Shown one piece after another: positions 1 to 8,755 of a stretch of 64,000 nucleotides of DNA. This stretch comes from UBA4744 sp963707435 (GTDB lineage Bacteria; Actinomycetota; Acidimicrobiia; Spongiisociales; UBA4744), in assembly GCA_963707435.1 (NCBI GenBank), contig CAVPPF010000002.1:124001-188000 (forward strand), written 5' to 3'. The translations under genes and the position numbers were made by a program. The notes under the pieces were generated by a model. That model had not been told where the DNA came from. It did not search any database and worked only from the letters and a program-made list of their open reading frames with translations. Positions within the stretch are counted from its first letter, which is position 1. Every line of letters begins with the position of its first letter.

Positions 1-2
1 CG

Positions 3-317
3 GCGGGTGACATTCCGGCGGTTGAGGAGGTCATTCTCCGGGTTTCGGCTCTGGCCGATGCCATCCCCGAGATCCGCGAGATGGACTTGAACCCGGTCAT
101 GGTCCTGGCTCCGGGTGACGGCGCCAAGGCGGTCGATGCCCGGATGCGGGTGGCTCCCGTGGCGGAAGGTTGGTCGACCCGAACTGGCCGACGTGCCCGG
201 GCGGGTCGGGAGCCCCAAGGTCGCTTCCAGCGGTTGAAGGGTCGGCGGAAAAGCGGTTCTGTTCGAATCAGCTGTGCCCGGCGGGGGACGACGGTGAGTC
301 AGCGCGCGCCCGTCTGA
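3..317 (+). CDS. ADP-forming acyl-CoA synthetase, C-terminal end (partial)
   Basis: The gene enters from the left edge, so only its last ~104 codons are visible, in frame from base 3. The residues around EMDLNPVMVL, followed by AVDARMRVAP, match the end of the ATP-grasp domain of ADP-forming acetyl/acyl-CoA synthetases, which interconvert acyl-CoA + ADP + Pi and acid + ATP + CoA. Family members normally end soon after the RVAP segment. Here about 50 further Arg/Gly-rich residues follow, which look like read-through of a lost stop or a frameshifted tail rather than a domain. The assignment rests on this short conserved segment only. Confidence 0.6.
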   Translation, partial: AGDIPAVEEVILRVSALADAIPEIREMDLNPVMVLAPGDGAKAVDARMRVAPVAEGWSTRTGRRARAGREPQGRFQRLKGRRKSGSVRISCARRGTTVSQRAPV

Positions 318-370
318 GGAGCACTTAATCCAGGCCGGGCAGCGGGATAGGTTCTATCGGCGCGACATCG

Positions 371-1306
371 CTACAACAGAAGCGCCACGTAGAAGCCCCC
401 GTAGAGCATCAGCAGCGTCAACCCGACCTTCCAATCGACTCGCCGCGTCCGCACCACCAGGATGGTCACCAGGGCCACGGCCACGAAAGCGACCATCGAG
501 CCGCGCACCGCCAACGAACCCGTTATGGCGGTAGGTGCGATCAACGGTCCTGCGGCGATCGAAAGCGACGCATCAGAGAGCGAAGCTCCGAAAAGATCGC
601 CGACCGCAAGGTCACGCGCTCCCTGTCGCAGGGCGGACACCGAGACGACCAACTCTGGCAGCGAAGTCCCGATTGAGGCGACGAAAAACGCAATGAGGTA
701 TTGGGGAACACCGAGGATGTCCGAAAGCTCTACGAACGCCAATACCGCTGCGGTTGCACCTGCGCCGACGAGTAGCGAGATAGCCAAGGGCCGACCGCGA
801 GATGCCGGTACTTGTTACGGCCGGGGACGGTCAGCACGGGATCCGAACCGGGAGGGTGGAGCGCGCCACACGATGACGTTGGCGGCCAGCCAAAAGGCCA
901 AAAGCACGGCGGCATCTCGTCGGCCGAGGTAGCCGTCGGAGAACAGGACGGCGCCGATGGCGAGGGCGATCGCAGTGAGGGCACCTACCCAGGCCACCCT
1001 GCGGGCCGGCCGGCTATGAAGGATCCTCCCGCCAGGGGAGCAATCCCCAGGACGAGCGTCAGCTGCGTGGCCGCCGAGCCCACCGAGTCCCCGACATTGA
1101 GGTCGCCATTACCCGAGACCGAGGCGGCGATCGAGTTGGCTATCTCCGGAAGGTCGGTACCGATGGCGACCAGGGTGATCCCGATCAGAAAAGGCGGGAT
1201 TCGCAACCCGAAAGCCAGCGCAGATGCATTGGCTACGGCTCGTCGGCTCGCGAAGATTGGCAAGCCCCAGGCCGACGGCGATGAGGATCATCCAGACCAC
1301 GACCAT
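371..1306 (-). pseudogene. Disrupted Na+/Ca2+ (CaCA, YrbG-like) antiporter
   Basis: The pieces together resemble a YrbG/CaCA cation exchanger of about 310 residues: an N-terminal membrane segment (starting near 1306), an alpha-1 repeat carrying GTDLPE, a middle membrane part, and an alpha-2 repeat carrying GTSLPE. They do not lie in one open frame. Reading shifts frame near 1250-1263, shifts back near 985-1000, and then meets an in-frame TAA at 815-817 before the alpha-2 half (ending at 371). The two shifts compensate each other, so three lesions separate four recognisable segments. Either the gene is decaying or the assembly has indels here. Both ion-binding repeat motifs are intact, so the decay would be recent. 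No partner gene is evident. Confidence 0.7.
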
Positions 1307-1488
1307 AGGTTCAGGCTACCTCTCGTCGGATGGCCTCGATCGTGGAAGAAAGCCGACCGGACGTGCCCTTCGTCCCTACGTCAACTGCCACCGGCCTCTA
1401 GGGACAGGAGCGGTAGCGCACCTAACGTGGGCCTAGCATCGGAGGTACGGGTGGACCATGAACAAGCTCATGTGCCCGGGGCTCGGCT

Positions 1489-3306
1489 GTGAGAGACCCA
1501 TTTCAGCGTGATCTGATCTTCCTGCATCCTCCGTCGATCTACGACTTCCGTGGCAAAGATGTGTTCCTCGGGCCGATCGCCGACGCCGTTCCCTCAACCG
1601 GCGAGTTCGAGATGTACCCGGTGGGATTGACCAGCATCGCTTCGTTTCTCGAGAAGAACCACTACAACGTTCAGATCGTGAATCTGGCACACCGGATGAT
1701 GCAGCGGTCCAGGTTCGATGTCGAACGGTACATCGCACGCCAGAGCGCAACGGTCTTCGGTATCGACCTGCACTGGCTGCCCCATGCGCAGGGCGCGCTG
1801 GCCATTGCCGAGCTGGTCAAGCGACTGCATCCGAACAGCTACGTCCTGTTCGGGGGCCTGTCCGCTTCGTACTACCACGAAGAGCTGATCGACTATCCCT
1901 TCGTAGACTTCGTCATCCGGGGGGATTCGACCGAGGAACCGGTCCGGCAGCTTCTCCAGGCACTGCGTGAGGAATCCAGCCTGGAAACCGTGGAGAACTT
2001 GACGTGGAAACAGGCGGACGGTTCGGCGGTGGCCAATCCGCTGACGTTCATACCCGCAGACCTCGATTACGTCGATGTGCCCGATTACCGCTACGCGATG
2101 CGGTCGGTATTCAAGTACGGGAACCTGTCGAACTTGATTCCTTATATCGAGTGGATGCGCTACCCCCTCACGATGATCCTCAATAGCCGCGGATGCACGC
2201 AGGATTGCTCGGTGTGCGGCGGATCGGCTTCTGCCTACCGCCGGATCGGTCACCGGTCGCGGCCCGCATTCCGATCGCCGGAAAAGCTGGCAGCCGATGT
2301 GAGGACCATCACGAGTTTCTCCCGGGCCCCGATCTTCATGGTGCACGACCCTCGCATCGGGGGCATGGGCCGCTGTCGTGAGATCTTCGACAGGTTCAAG
2401 AAACTCGATCTGCCCAATGAACTGATCCTCGAGTTGTTCTTTCCCGCCAACGGCGAGTTCTTCTCGATGGTTGAAGACAGCGTCCGCTCCTGGAGCCTCG
2501 AAATGACCATCGAATCCCACGATGAGGAGTTGCGGCGCGTCAACGGGAAGTTTCCGTTCTCCAACGAAGTGCTCGAATCGACGATCGAAGGAGCTCTGGC
2601 GCACGGATGCCGCAAGCTCGACCTCTTCTTCATGGTCGGGATCCCGCATCAGACCTACGGGCAGGCCATGGAGGCGGTCGACTACTACCGGCACCTGCTG
2701 GAGCGGTTTGGCGACGGCGGAAGGGTCCATGCCTACGTATCACCCCTCAGCCCCTTCCTCGATCCGGGGAGCCGAGCCTTCGAGGAGCCATCATTCGGAT
2801 ACGAGGTTCGCTACCGCACCCTCGAGGAGCACCGGCAGGCTCTCACCCAGCTGTCCTGGAAAGACATGCTGTCCTTTGAGACCGAAGCGATGAGCCGAGA
2901 AGAGATCGCCCGGGCCAGCTACCAGGTAGCCGGAGAGCTCAACGAGTTGAAGTACAAGCATGAACTCATCGATGCCGCCACCTATGCGGCCGTGTCGCAC
3001 AGCCTTGCCGCCGCGGAGGCTGTGCTCACCGAAATCGATCGAACGGCGACCCTTCCCGACGAGAAACGTGCCGCTGCTTTGGCCCTCATTCGCAAGCAGA
3101 TTCAAACGGCCAACGGTGCCGCCCTGTGCGGAGTCGACGAGCTCAAGTGGCCGCTATCACAGCGATTTCATGTCGGCGGCACCCTGGCCCGGGGATTGGC
3201 CGGCGGGTTGCTCCGGGAGTTCCGTCACACCGCCGCCCGGGCAGCCGGACGCTACGACGTGGCACCCTTCACCGGCGAACGAGCCGTACCGAGTACCAAG
3301 TACTGA
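1489..3306 (+). CDS. B12-binding radical SAM protein (Ta0216-like)
   Basis: A 605-residue protein with an N-terminal cobalamin-binding-like region (about 45-175, including a GIDLHWLPHAQG stretch and an FGGLSASYY loop) followed by a radical SAM domain. The 4Fe-4S-binding cysteines are C236, C240 and C243 in the CxxxCxxC motif of RGCTQDCSVCGG. The overall pattern resembles the B12-binding/radical SAM family named after Thermoplasma Ta0216; the substrate is unknown. The start is GTG at 1489. It stands alone: the upstream gene is the decayed antiporter and the downstream gene converges. The last codons run into a heptamer repeat array, so part of the C-terminus (VPSTKY) is encoded by repeat-like DNA. 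Family assignment is from memory of the motif pattern. Confidence 0.75.
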   Translation: MRDPFQRDLIFLHPPSIYDFRGKDVFLGPIADAVPSTGEFEMYPVGLTSIASFLEKNHYNVQIVNLAHRMMQRSRFDVERYIARQSATVFGIDLHWLPHAQGALAIAELVKRLHPNSYVLFGGLSASYYHEELIDYPFVDFVIRGDSTEEPVRQLLQALREESSLETVENLTWKQADGSAVANPLTFIPADLDYVDVPDYRYAMRSVFKYGNLSNLIPYIEWMRYPLTMILNSRGCTQDCSVCGGSASAYRRIGHRSRPAFRSPEKLAADVRTITSFSRAPIFMVHDPRIGGMGRCREIFDRFKKLDLPNELILELFFPANGEFFSMVEDSVRSWSLEMTIESHDEELRRVNGKFPFSNEVLESTIEGALAHGCRKLDLFFMVGIPHQTYGQAMEAVDYYRHLLERFGDGGRVHAYVSPLSPFLDPGSRAFEEPSFGYEVRYRTLEEHRQALTQLSWKDMLSFETEAMSREEIARASYQVAGELNELKYKHELIDAATYAAVSHSLAAAEAVLTEIDRTATLPDEKRAAALALIRKQIQTANGAALCGVDELKWPLSQRFHVGGTLARGLAGGLLREFRHTAARAAGRYDVAPFTGERAVPSTKY

Positions 3307-3324
3307 GTGCTGAGTACTGAGTGC
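3286..3324. repeat. GAGTACC/GAGTACT heptamer repeat cluster
   Basis: About five imperfect heptamers of the form GAGTACN/GAGTGCT run through the stop codon of the radical SAM gene into the short convergent gap before the DHOD-like gene. Related arrays lie at 8128, 35618 and 37455. Confidence 0.8.
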
Positions 3325-3327
3325 TTT

Positions 3328-4338
3328 CTAAACAAACGGGCCGGCGTAGGTGACCAGGGTTTTCATGTAGTTGGCCCGTTCGAAGGCGCCCGGATCCGGG
3401 GAGGACGCCTGGCTCAGGCTTCCCTTCAGCTGCTCAATCGAGGCGTAGTCGTTCTCTTCGAGCCACGCTTTCAAACCGGCGACCACGGTCCGAAGATGGT
3501 CCGGTCCGTTTTTCAGCAAGGCCGAGGCCATCATCGTCACGTCGGCTCCCGCCAGGAGCAGCTTGATGACGTCCTCAGCAGTGTGGACGCCGGTGGTGAC
3601 GGCCAGCGATGCTTTGATGCGTCCGTGCAGAATCGCCGTCCATCGGAGCGGCAGGCGGAGTTCGCTCGACGTGCTGAGTTCCAGGTCCGGTCGCACTTTG
3701 AGGCCGTCGACGTCGATGTCGGGCTGATAGAACCGGTTGAAGATGACCAGGGCGTCGGCCCCGGACTCGACGAGCCGGTCTGCGATGTAGGGGATAGAGC
3801 TGAAGAACGGTCCGATCTTCACCGCCAGGGGAATGGACAGTGACTGTTTCACCGACATCACCAGATCGAGGTATTGCTGCTCGACCTGGGCCGTGTTTGC
3901 CTTCGGGTCGGTGGGGATGAAGTAGATGTTCAACTCGAGCGCGTCGGCTCCTGCTTCCTCGATCAGCTTGCCGTACTTGATCCAACCACCCTTGGACGTG
4001 CCGTTGATGCTGCCGATGACCGGTATCGAGAGCGAGCTCTTGGCCCGCGTCACCATGTCGAGGTACGTTCCCGGCCCGGTCGCGTAGTCGTTCAGCTCCG
4101 GGAAGTACCCGAAGGTTGCTTCGCCGAAACTCTCAGATCCGAAATCGAGAAGGCGCGCAACTTCGAGTTCTTCGTGTTCGATCTGCTCCTCGAATAGGGA
4201 GGGGAGAACGACGGCTGCGGCGCCGGCTTCCTCGAGTCTTCGCAGCGTGTCCAGGTCACCGGTCAGCGGGGATGCCGAAGGCACGACCGGATGCGCCAGT
4301 TTCATACCCATGTACGTCGTGTGAAGATCCACGCTCAC
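3328..4338 (-). CDS. Dihydroorotate dehydrogenase-like flavoprotein
   Basis: A 336-residue TIM-barrel flavoprotein of the DHOD/PreA-like group. It has the N-terminal MGMKLAHPVVPSASPLT segment, an FMN-barrel strand around KIGPFF, a VIFNRF strand, and a C-terminal phosphate-binding region around VTTGVHTAEDVIKLLLAGAD. The GTG start at 4338 overlaps the nifJ stop (GTGA), and a GGAGG-rich ribosome-binding site lies inside the end of nifJ. It is therefore almost certainly co-translated with nifJ. DHOD-like proteins of this type are often found beside pyruvate:ferredoxin oxidoreductase genes, and a role in ferredoxin-linked redox chemistry rather than pyrimidine synthesis is inferred. The true substrate cannot be read from the sequence. 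Confidence 0.8.
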   Translation of the reverse strand: MSVDLHTTYMGMKLAHPVVPSASPLTGDLDTLRRLEEAGAAAVVLPSLFEEQIEHEELEVARLLDFGSESFGEATFGYFPELNDYATGPGTYLDMVTRAKSSLSIPVIGSINGTSKGGWIKYGKLIEEAGADALELNIYFIPTDPKANTAQVEQQYLDLVMSVKQSLSIPLAVKIGPFFSSIPYIADRLVESGADALVIFNRFYQPDIDVDGLKVRPDLELSTSSELRLPLRWTAILHGRIKASLAVTTGVHTAEDVIKLLLAGADVTMMASALLKNGPDHLRTVVAGLKAWLEENDYASIEQLKGSLSQASSPDPGAFERANYMKTLVTYAGPFV

Positions 4339-7300
4339 GCCTCCACCTCCTCCTGTTCCGACTCGGTCTGCACATTCCGTTCGATATCCGCCAGCTGTTC
4401 GTAGAGGCTCCACCGTTCGTCGATGTCCTCCTGGGCCAGCCGGAACAGCCTTTCGGCCTCTTCCGGCTGCGATCGGGCGAGCATGGCGAATCGAGCCTCC
4501 TGCCAGGCGAACTCCTTGAATGGAATCGACGGCTTCTTGCTGTCGAGATGGAACGGGTGATGGTCCTCGAGGCGAGGATCGAACCGGTAGAGCGGCCAGT
4601 ACCCGCTGTCGACCGCTTCCTTCTGGTGAGACATGCCCTTTTCCATGTCGATGCCATGGGCAATGCACTGGCTGTAGGCGATGATCAGCGATGGTCCCGG
4701 GAACGATTCGGCTTCGGAGAAGGCCTTGACGACCTGGACGTTGTTGGCTCCGAGCGCCACCTGAGCCACGTAGACGTTGCCGTACGCCATGGCGATCTGG
4801 CCCAGATCCTTCTTGGCGGTCTGCTTGCCGCCGGCGGCGAACTTGGCAACCGCACCCCGGGGGGTAGCCTTCGACGCCTGGCCGCCGGTGTTCGAGTAGA
4901 CCTCGGTGTCCAGGACCAGGATGTTGACGTTCCGACCGCTGGCCATGACATGGTCGAGACCTCCGAACCCGATGTCGTAAGCCCAGCCGTCCCCGCCGAC
5001 GATCCAAACGCTCTTCTTGACCAGGGCATCGGCCGCCACCAGCAGGTTGCGGGCATCTTCGGAATCAATGCTCTCCAACCGTGCTTTGAGCTGCGCCACC
5101 CGGCGCCGCTGCGCCGCTATGCCGGCCTCATCGCGCTGATCGGCGGTGAGCAGCTCCTCTGCCAATGCTTCGCCGATATCGGCGGCGAGTCCGGCGACGA
5201 GCGACCGTGCCTGCGACTCCTCAGCGTCGATCGCCAGGCGCATGCCGAGCCCGAACTCTGCGTTGTCTTCGAATAAGGAGTTGGCCCAGGCGGGTCCGCG
5301 ACCGTCCGAGTTGGTGGTGTACGGCGTGGTCGGCAGGTTGCCGCCGTAGATCGACGAGCAACCTGTTGCGTTGGCAATGATCGTCCGGTCGCCGAAGAGT
5401 TGTGTCATCAGCTTGATGTAGGGAGTTTCACCGCATCCTGCGCATGCGCCCGAGAACTCGAACAGTGGTTCGAGCATCTGGGAACCTTTGACCGTGTTCG
5501 GGTTGATCGCCGTTCGATCCATCTCCGGGATCTCGAGGAAGAACTCGAAGTTCTTGGTCTCCTGGGCAACGTGTTCGATCTGGGGCCGCATGTTGATCGA
5601 CTTGTGCCGGACGATCTCCTTGCTCTTCGCCGGGCAGACGTCGACACACACACCGCATCCCGTGCAGTCTTCCGGGGCTACCTGGATCGTCATCTTCTTG
5701 CCGGGCAGATCGCGACCGCGCCAATCCTTGGACGGGAACCGCGCAGGGGCGGTTTCCAACGCTTCCGGGTCGTAGACCTTCATGCGGATCGCGGCGTGGG
5801 GGCACACCATGGCGCACTTCGCGCAGTCGATGCAGATGTCGGGATCCCAGATCGGGATCTCCTCGGCGATGGAGCGCTTCTCCCACCTCGTGGTACCGGT
5901 CGGGAACGTTCCGTCGACGGGGAGGGCGCTGACCGGGAGCAGATCTCCCTTGCCTTCCATCATCAACGCGGTCACCCGCTGCACAAAGTCCGGGGCATGG
6001 TTGGGAATGAGCTTGTGGCCGTTGGTCTTCGCAGTAACCGTGGCCGGCACGGCGACTTTGTGGAGCGCCGCCAGCGCTCCATCGACGGCGGCATAGTTGC
6101 GCTGGAGTACGGAGTCTCCGAATTTGCCGTAGCTCTTGGCGATGGCCTTCTTGATCTCCTCGATCGCCTCGTCGCGCGGCAAGATCCCGGACAGGGCGAA
6201 GAAGCACGTCTGCAGAACGGTGTTGATCCGGCCTGCCAGTCCGGCCTCACCCGCCACCTTGCCTCCGTCGACGATGTAGAACTCGAGGTTCTTGGCGATG
6301 ATCTGCTGTTGGATCTCGCCGGGCAGGTGATCCCAGATCTCTTCAGGGCCGTAGTGGCTGTTCAACAGGAACGTTGCCCCGGGCTCCGCGACCGCCAGCA
6401 CATCCATCTTCTCCAGGAAGTTGAACTGATGGCACGCAACGAAATTGGCACTCTTGATCTCATACGTCGAGCGGATCGGTTCTTTGCTGAACCGGAGATG
6501 TGAGACGGTTGTCGCGCCGGACTTCTTCGAGTCGTAGACGAAGTGACCCTGGGCATAGAGCGGGGTGTTCTCGCCGATGATCTTGACCGAGTTCTTGTTG
6601 GCTCCAACCGTTCCGTCGGCGCCGAGGCCGTAGAACACGGCCCTCGTGCCCGTTTCCGACTCGGTCGAGAATTCCTCGTCGTAGGTCAGACTGGTATGGG
6701 TCACGTCGTCGACGATGCCGATCGTGAAGTGGTTCTTCGGTTCCGGCTTCTCCAGTTCGGCGAAGACACCGGCGACCATAGCCGGGGTGAATTCTTTGGA
6801 AGAGAGGGCATAGCGTCCGCCGATGACCCGGGGGAAAGCGTCCCAGGCAGTCCTCCCGGCTGCCTGTTCCTCGGCGATAGTCGTGACGACATCCTGGTAG
6901 AGCGGTTCTCCCGTCGCTCCCGGCTCCTTGGTCCGGTCGAGGACCACGATTGATTTGGTGGTAGCCGGAAGGGCACCGATGAGGCCGGAGGTTGAGAATG
7001 GTCGGTACAGTCGCACCTTGACGACTCCGACTTTCTCGCCCTGGCGGTTGAGTGCTTCTACCGTCTCTTCGACGGCTCCGACTCCGGATCCCATCAGCAC
7101 GATCACCCGTTCGGCGTCGGCGGCCCCGAAGTAGTCGAAAGGCCGGTAGGCCCGTCCGGTCAGCTGGGCGAATTTGTCCATGGCGGCCTGAACGATGTCC
7201 GGCACGGCGTCGTAGTAGCTGTTGGCGGCTTCCCGGGCCTGGAAGAAGACATCGGGGTTTTGAGCGGTGCCGCGAATCTCCGGGCGATCGGGGCTGAGCC

Positions 7301-7919
7301 GGCGGGAACGAAACTCTCTGACGCGTTCATCGTTGATGAGGGCGCGAATGGTCTCATCGGACAAAAGCTCGATCTTGTTGACTTCGTGAGAAGTCCGGAA
7401 CCCGTCGAAGAAGTGCATGAAAGGGATCCGCGATTCGAGGGTGGCGGCGTGGGCGATCAGCGCCAGGTCGTGTGCTTCCTGGACCGATGATGAGGCCAGC
7501 ATGGCGAATCCGGTCGAACGGGCGGCCATCACGTCGCTGTGGTCGCCGAAGATGGAGAGGGCGTGGGTGGCAACCGTGCGAGCTGCAATGTGGATGACGG
7601 CGGGGAGCAATTCTCCGGCGATCTTGAACATGTTGGGGATCATCAGGAGCAAGCCCTGGGAGGCCGTAAAGGTGGTGGTGAGAGCCCCGGCCTGCAAGGA
7701 ACCGTGGACGGCTCCGGCCGCCCCGCCTTCGCTCTGCATCTCGATGACGGCCGGGACCTCTCCCCACAGGTTCTTGCGACCGGCTGCCGACCAGGCGTCA
7801 GACAGCTCGCCCATGGGCGAGGCCGGGGTGATCGGATAGATGGCGATGACGTCGTTGGTTTTGTGTGCCACGTAGGCCGCGGCTTCGTTGCCGTCGATGG
7901 TGGCTACTTTGTTTTCCAC
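4335..7919 (-). CDS. nifJ: Pyruvate:ferredoxin (flavodoxin) oxidoreductase
   Basis: A 1194-residue single-chain PFOR, the usual length. It oxidatively decarboxylates pyruvate to acetyl-CoA and passes electrons to ferredoxin or flavodoxin. Visible in order: domain I with YPITPASPMGE; the central gamma and delta regions; two 4Fe-4S motifs with cysteines 696/699/702/706 (CIDCAKCAMVC) and 752/755/758/762 (CTGCGVCVDVC); then the C-terminal thiamine-diphosphate domain with CAGCGETP (C826, C829), GDGWAYDIGFGG and EVYSNTGGQASKATP. The start is GTG at 7919 with a GAGGAGG site just upstream. It heads an operon with the DHOD-like gene. A possible DosR-type box lies about 60 bases upstream, which would fit low-oxygen expression of this oxygen-sensitive enzyme. 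Confidence 0.97.
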   Translation of the reverse strand: MENKVATIDGNEAAAYVAHKTNDVIAIYPITPASPMGELSDAWSAAGRKNLWGEVPAVIEMQSEGGAAGAVHGSLQAGALTTTFTASQGLLLMIPNMFKIAGELLPAVIHIAARTVATHALSIFGDHSDVMAARSTGFAMLASSSVQEAHDLALIAHAATLESRIPFMHFFDGFRTSHEVNKIELLSDETIRALINDERVREFRSRRLSPDRPEIRGTAQNPDVFFQAREAANSYYDAVPDIVQAAMDKFAQLTGRAYRPFDYFGAADAERVIVLMGSGVGAVEETVEALNRQGEKVGVVKVRLYRPFSTSGLIGALPATTKSIVVLDRTKEPGATGEPLYQDVVTTIAEEQAAGRTAWDAFPRVIGGRYALSSKEFTPAMVAGVFAELEKPEPKNHFTIGIVDDVTHTSLTYDEEFSTESETGTRAVFYGLGADGTVGANKNSVKIIGENTPLYAQGHFVYDSKKSGATTVSHLRFSKEPIRSTYEIKSANFVACHQFNFLEKMDVLAVAEPGATFLLNSHYGPEEIWDHLPGEIQQQIIAKNLEFYIVDGGKVAGEAGLAGRINTVLQTCFFALSGILPRDEAIEEIKKAIAKSYGKFGDSVLQRNYAAVDGALAALHKVAVPATVTAKTNGHKLIPNHAPDFVQRVTALMMEGKGDLLPVSALPVDGTFPTGTTRWEKRSIAEEIPIWDPDICIDCAKCAMVCPHAAIRMKVYDPEALETAPARFPSKDWRGRDLPGKKMTIQVAPEDCTGCGVCVDVCPAKSKEIVRHKSINMRPQIEHVAQETKNFEFFLEIPEMDRTAINPNTVKGSQMLEPLFEFSGACAGCGETPYIKLMTQLFGDRTIIANATGCSSIYGGNLPTTPYTTNSDGRGPAWANSLFEDNAEFGLGMRLAIDAEESQARSLVAGLAADIGEALAEELLTADQRDEAGIAAQRRRVAQLKARLESIDSEDARNLLVAADALVKKSVWIVGGDGWAYDIGFGGLDHVMASGRNVNILVLDTEVYSNTGGQASKATPRGAVAKFAAGGKQTAKKDLGQIAMAYGNVYVAQVALGANNVQVVKAFSEAESFPGPSLIIAYSQCIAHGIDMEKGMSHQKEAVDSGYWPLYRFDPRLEDHHPFHLDSKKPSIPFKEFAWQEARFAMLARSQPEEAERLFRLAQEDIDERWSLYEQLADIERNVQTESEQEEVEA

Positions 7920-7978
7920 GGTTGTGCCTCCTCAAGGGTCAGGCCGGGCACCATGATGGCGCGACCCACGGGACCAGG

Positions 7979-7998
7979 TTAGGGCAGGAAGTCCCCGC
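7979..7998. promoter_or_regulatory. DosR-box-like imperfect palindrome upstream of nifJ
   Basis: TTAGGGCAGGAAGTCCCCGC matches 13 of 20 positions of the mycobacterial DosR consensus as I remember it (TTSGGGACTWWAGTCCCSAA), with the right half better than the left. It lies about 60 bases before the nifJ start. A DosR-like regulator is encoded at 17886. GC-rich DNA gives such partial matches by chance, so this is tentative. Confidence 0.25.
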
Positions 7999-8023
7999 CC
8001 CAACCGCGATCGTCCCGTATCTG

Positions 8024-8061
8024 GCGATCGGCCCGTCGGTAGCAACCGACGGGCCGATCGC
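8024..8061 (-). terminator. Perfect 17-bp stem-loop ending the sulfur operon
   Basis: Arms 8024-8040 and 8045-8061 are perfect inverted repeats of 17 bp around a 4-base loop. It lies 140 bases downstream of the DsrE-like gene and upstream of nifJ, both on the minus strand, so it would separate the two transcription units. There is no T-tract, as is common for GC-rich actinobacterial terminators. Confidence 0.6.
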
Positions 8062-8127
8062 TTGGCTCAGTAGACCGGATGGAAGGAGAGGCCTGCTCGC
8101 CTCCACCTCTCTCCTGATCTTGGCCGC

Positions 8128-8154
8128 GGTACGAAGTACGAGGTACCAGGTACC
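8128..8154. repeat. Short GTACGA/GGTACC repeat cluster
   Basis: Four degenerate units of the form GGTACGA, AGTACGA, GGTACCA, GGTACC. It is a shorter, more diverged member of the GAGTACN arrays, sitting between the terminator hairpin and the end of the DsrE-like gene. Confidence 0.55.
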
Positions 8155-8200
8155 TGCCGACCAAGAGAGCTCCTGCTCCCAACCAGCCTCACAAGAACCG

Positions 8201-8719
8201 TTAGATGAATATGATCTGGCCGCCCTCGGAGAGCTCCATGAAGTCGTTGGCGCTGATGATGTCCTCGACGCCGTCCCACAGATCGTCCTTGGTCAGACCC
8301 ATGGTGTTCTCCATCATGTCGAAGGTCAGCCGGCAAGCCCAGAACTTGGCGCCGGAGTCGTGCACCATCTGCATGAACTCCCGGTGCGGGGGCACCTGCA
8401 GCTTCTCCATCTCTTTGTTCATCATGCTGGACGCAAAGGCCGTCATTCCGGGCAGTCCGGCCAACATGTTGGACATGCCGATCTCGGTGCCGGGAACCTT
8501 CATGGAAGGGTTGGCGACCGGTGAGATCTTCAGCTTGTCCATCCGCTTGTCGATGATGGCGTCGAATCCCCAGAACGTGAAGAACACGTGGAGTTCGATT
8601 CCTTCGCTCGTTGCGGCATTCCCGAGGACCATGGCGGCGGTTGCCCATTCCATGGTTCCCTTGGAGACAATGATGCAGAGCTTGCGGTCGGTTGCTTCGT
8701 CTTCAAACTTCGGAGGCAA
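8201..8719 (-). CDS. DsrE/DsrF-like sulfur-carrier family protein
   Basis: A 172-residue DsrE/DsrF/DrsH-superfamily protein (COG2210-like). The N-terminal strand KLCIIVSKGTMEWA, the loop FFTFWGFDAI and the C-terminal strand GAKFWACRLTFDMM are typical. Cys129 in WACRL is at the place where DsrE2-type proteins carry the persulfide-bearing cysteine; Cys15 is a second candidate. Such proteins accept and pass on sulfane sulfur in sulfur oxidation or relay pathways. It is the last gene of the minus-strand sulfur operon, 36 bases after the TusE-like gene, and a strong hairpin follows. The hydrophobic Met-rich middle (positions 83-105) suggests membrane contact. Confidence 0.85.
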   Translation of the reverse strand: MPPKFEDEATDRKLCIIVSKGTMEWATAAMVLGNAATSEGIELHVFFTFWGFDAIIDKRMDKLKISPVANPSMKVPGTEIGMSNMLAGLPGMTAFASSMMNKEMEKLQVPPHREFMQMVHDSGAKFWACRLTFDMMENTMGLTKDDLWDGVEDIISANDFMELSEGGQIIFI

Positions 8720-8755
8720 ATGAATCTCCTTTCTTGAGGCAGAGCGGAGCTCTGA

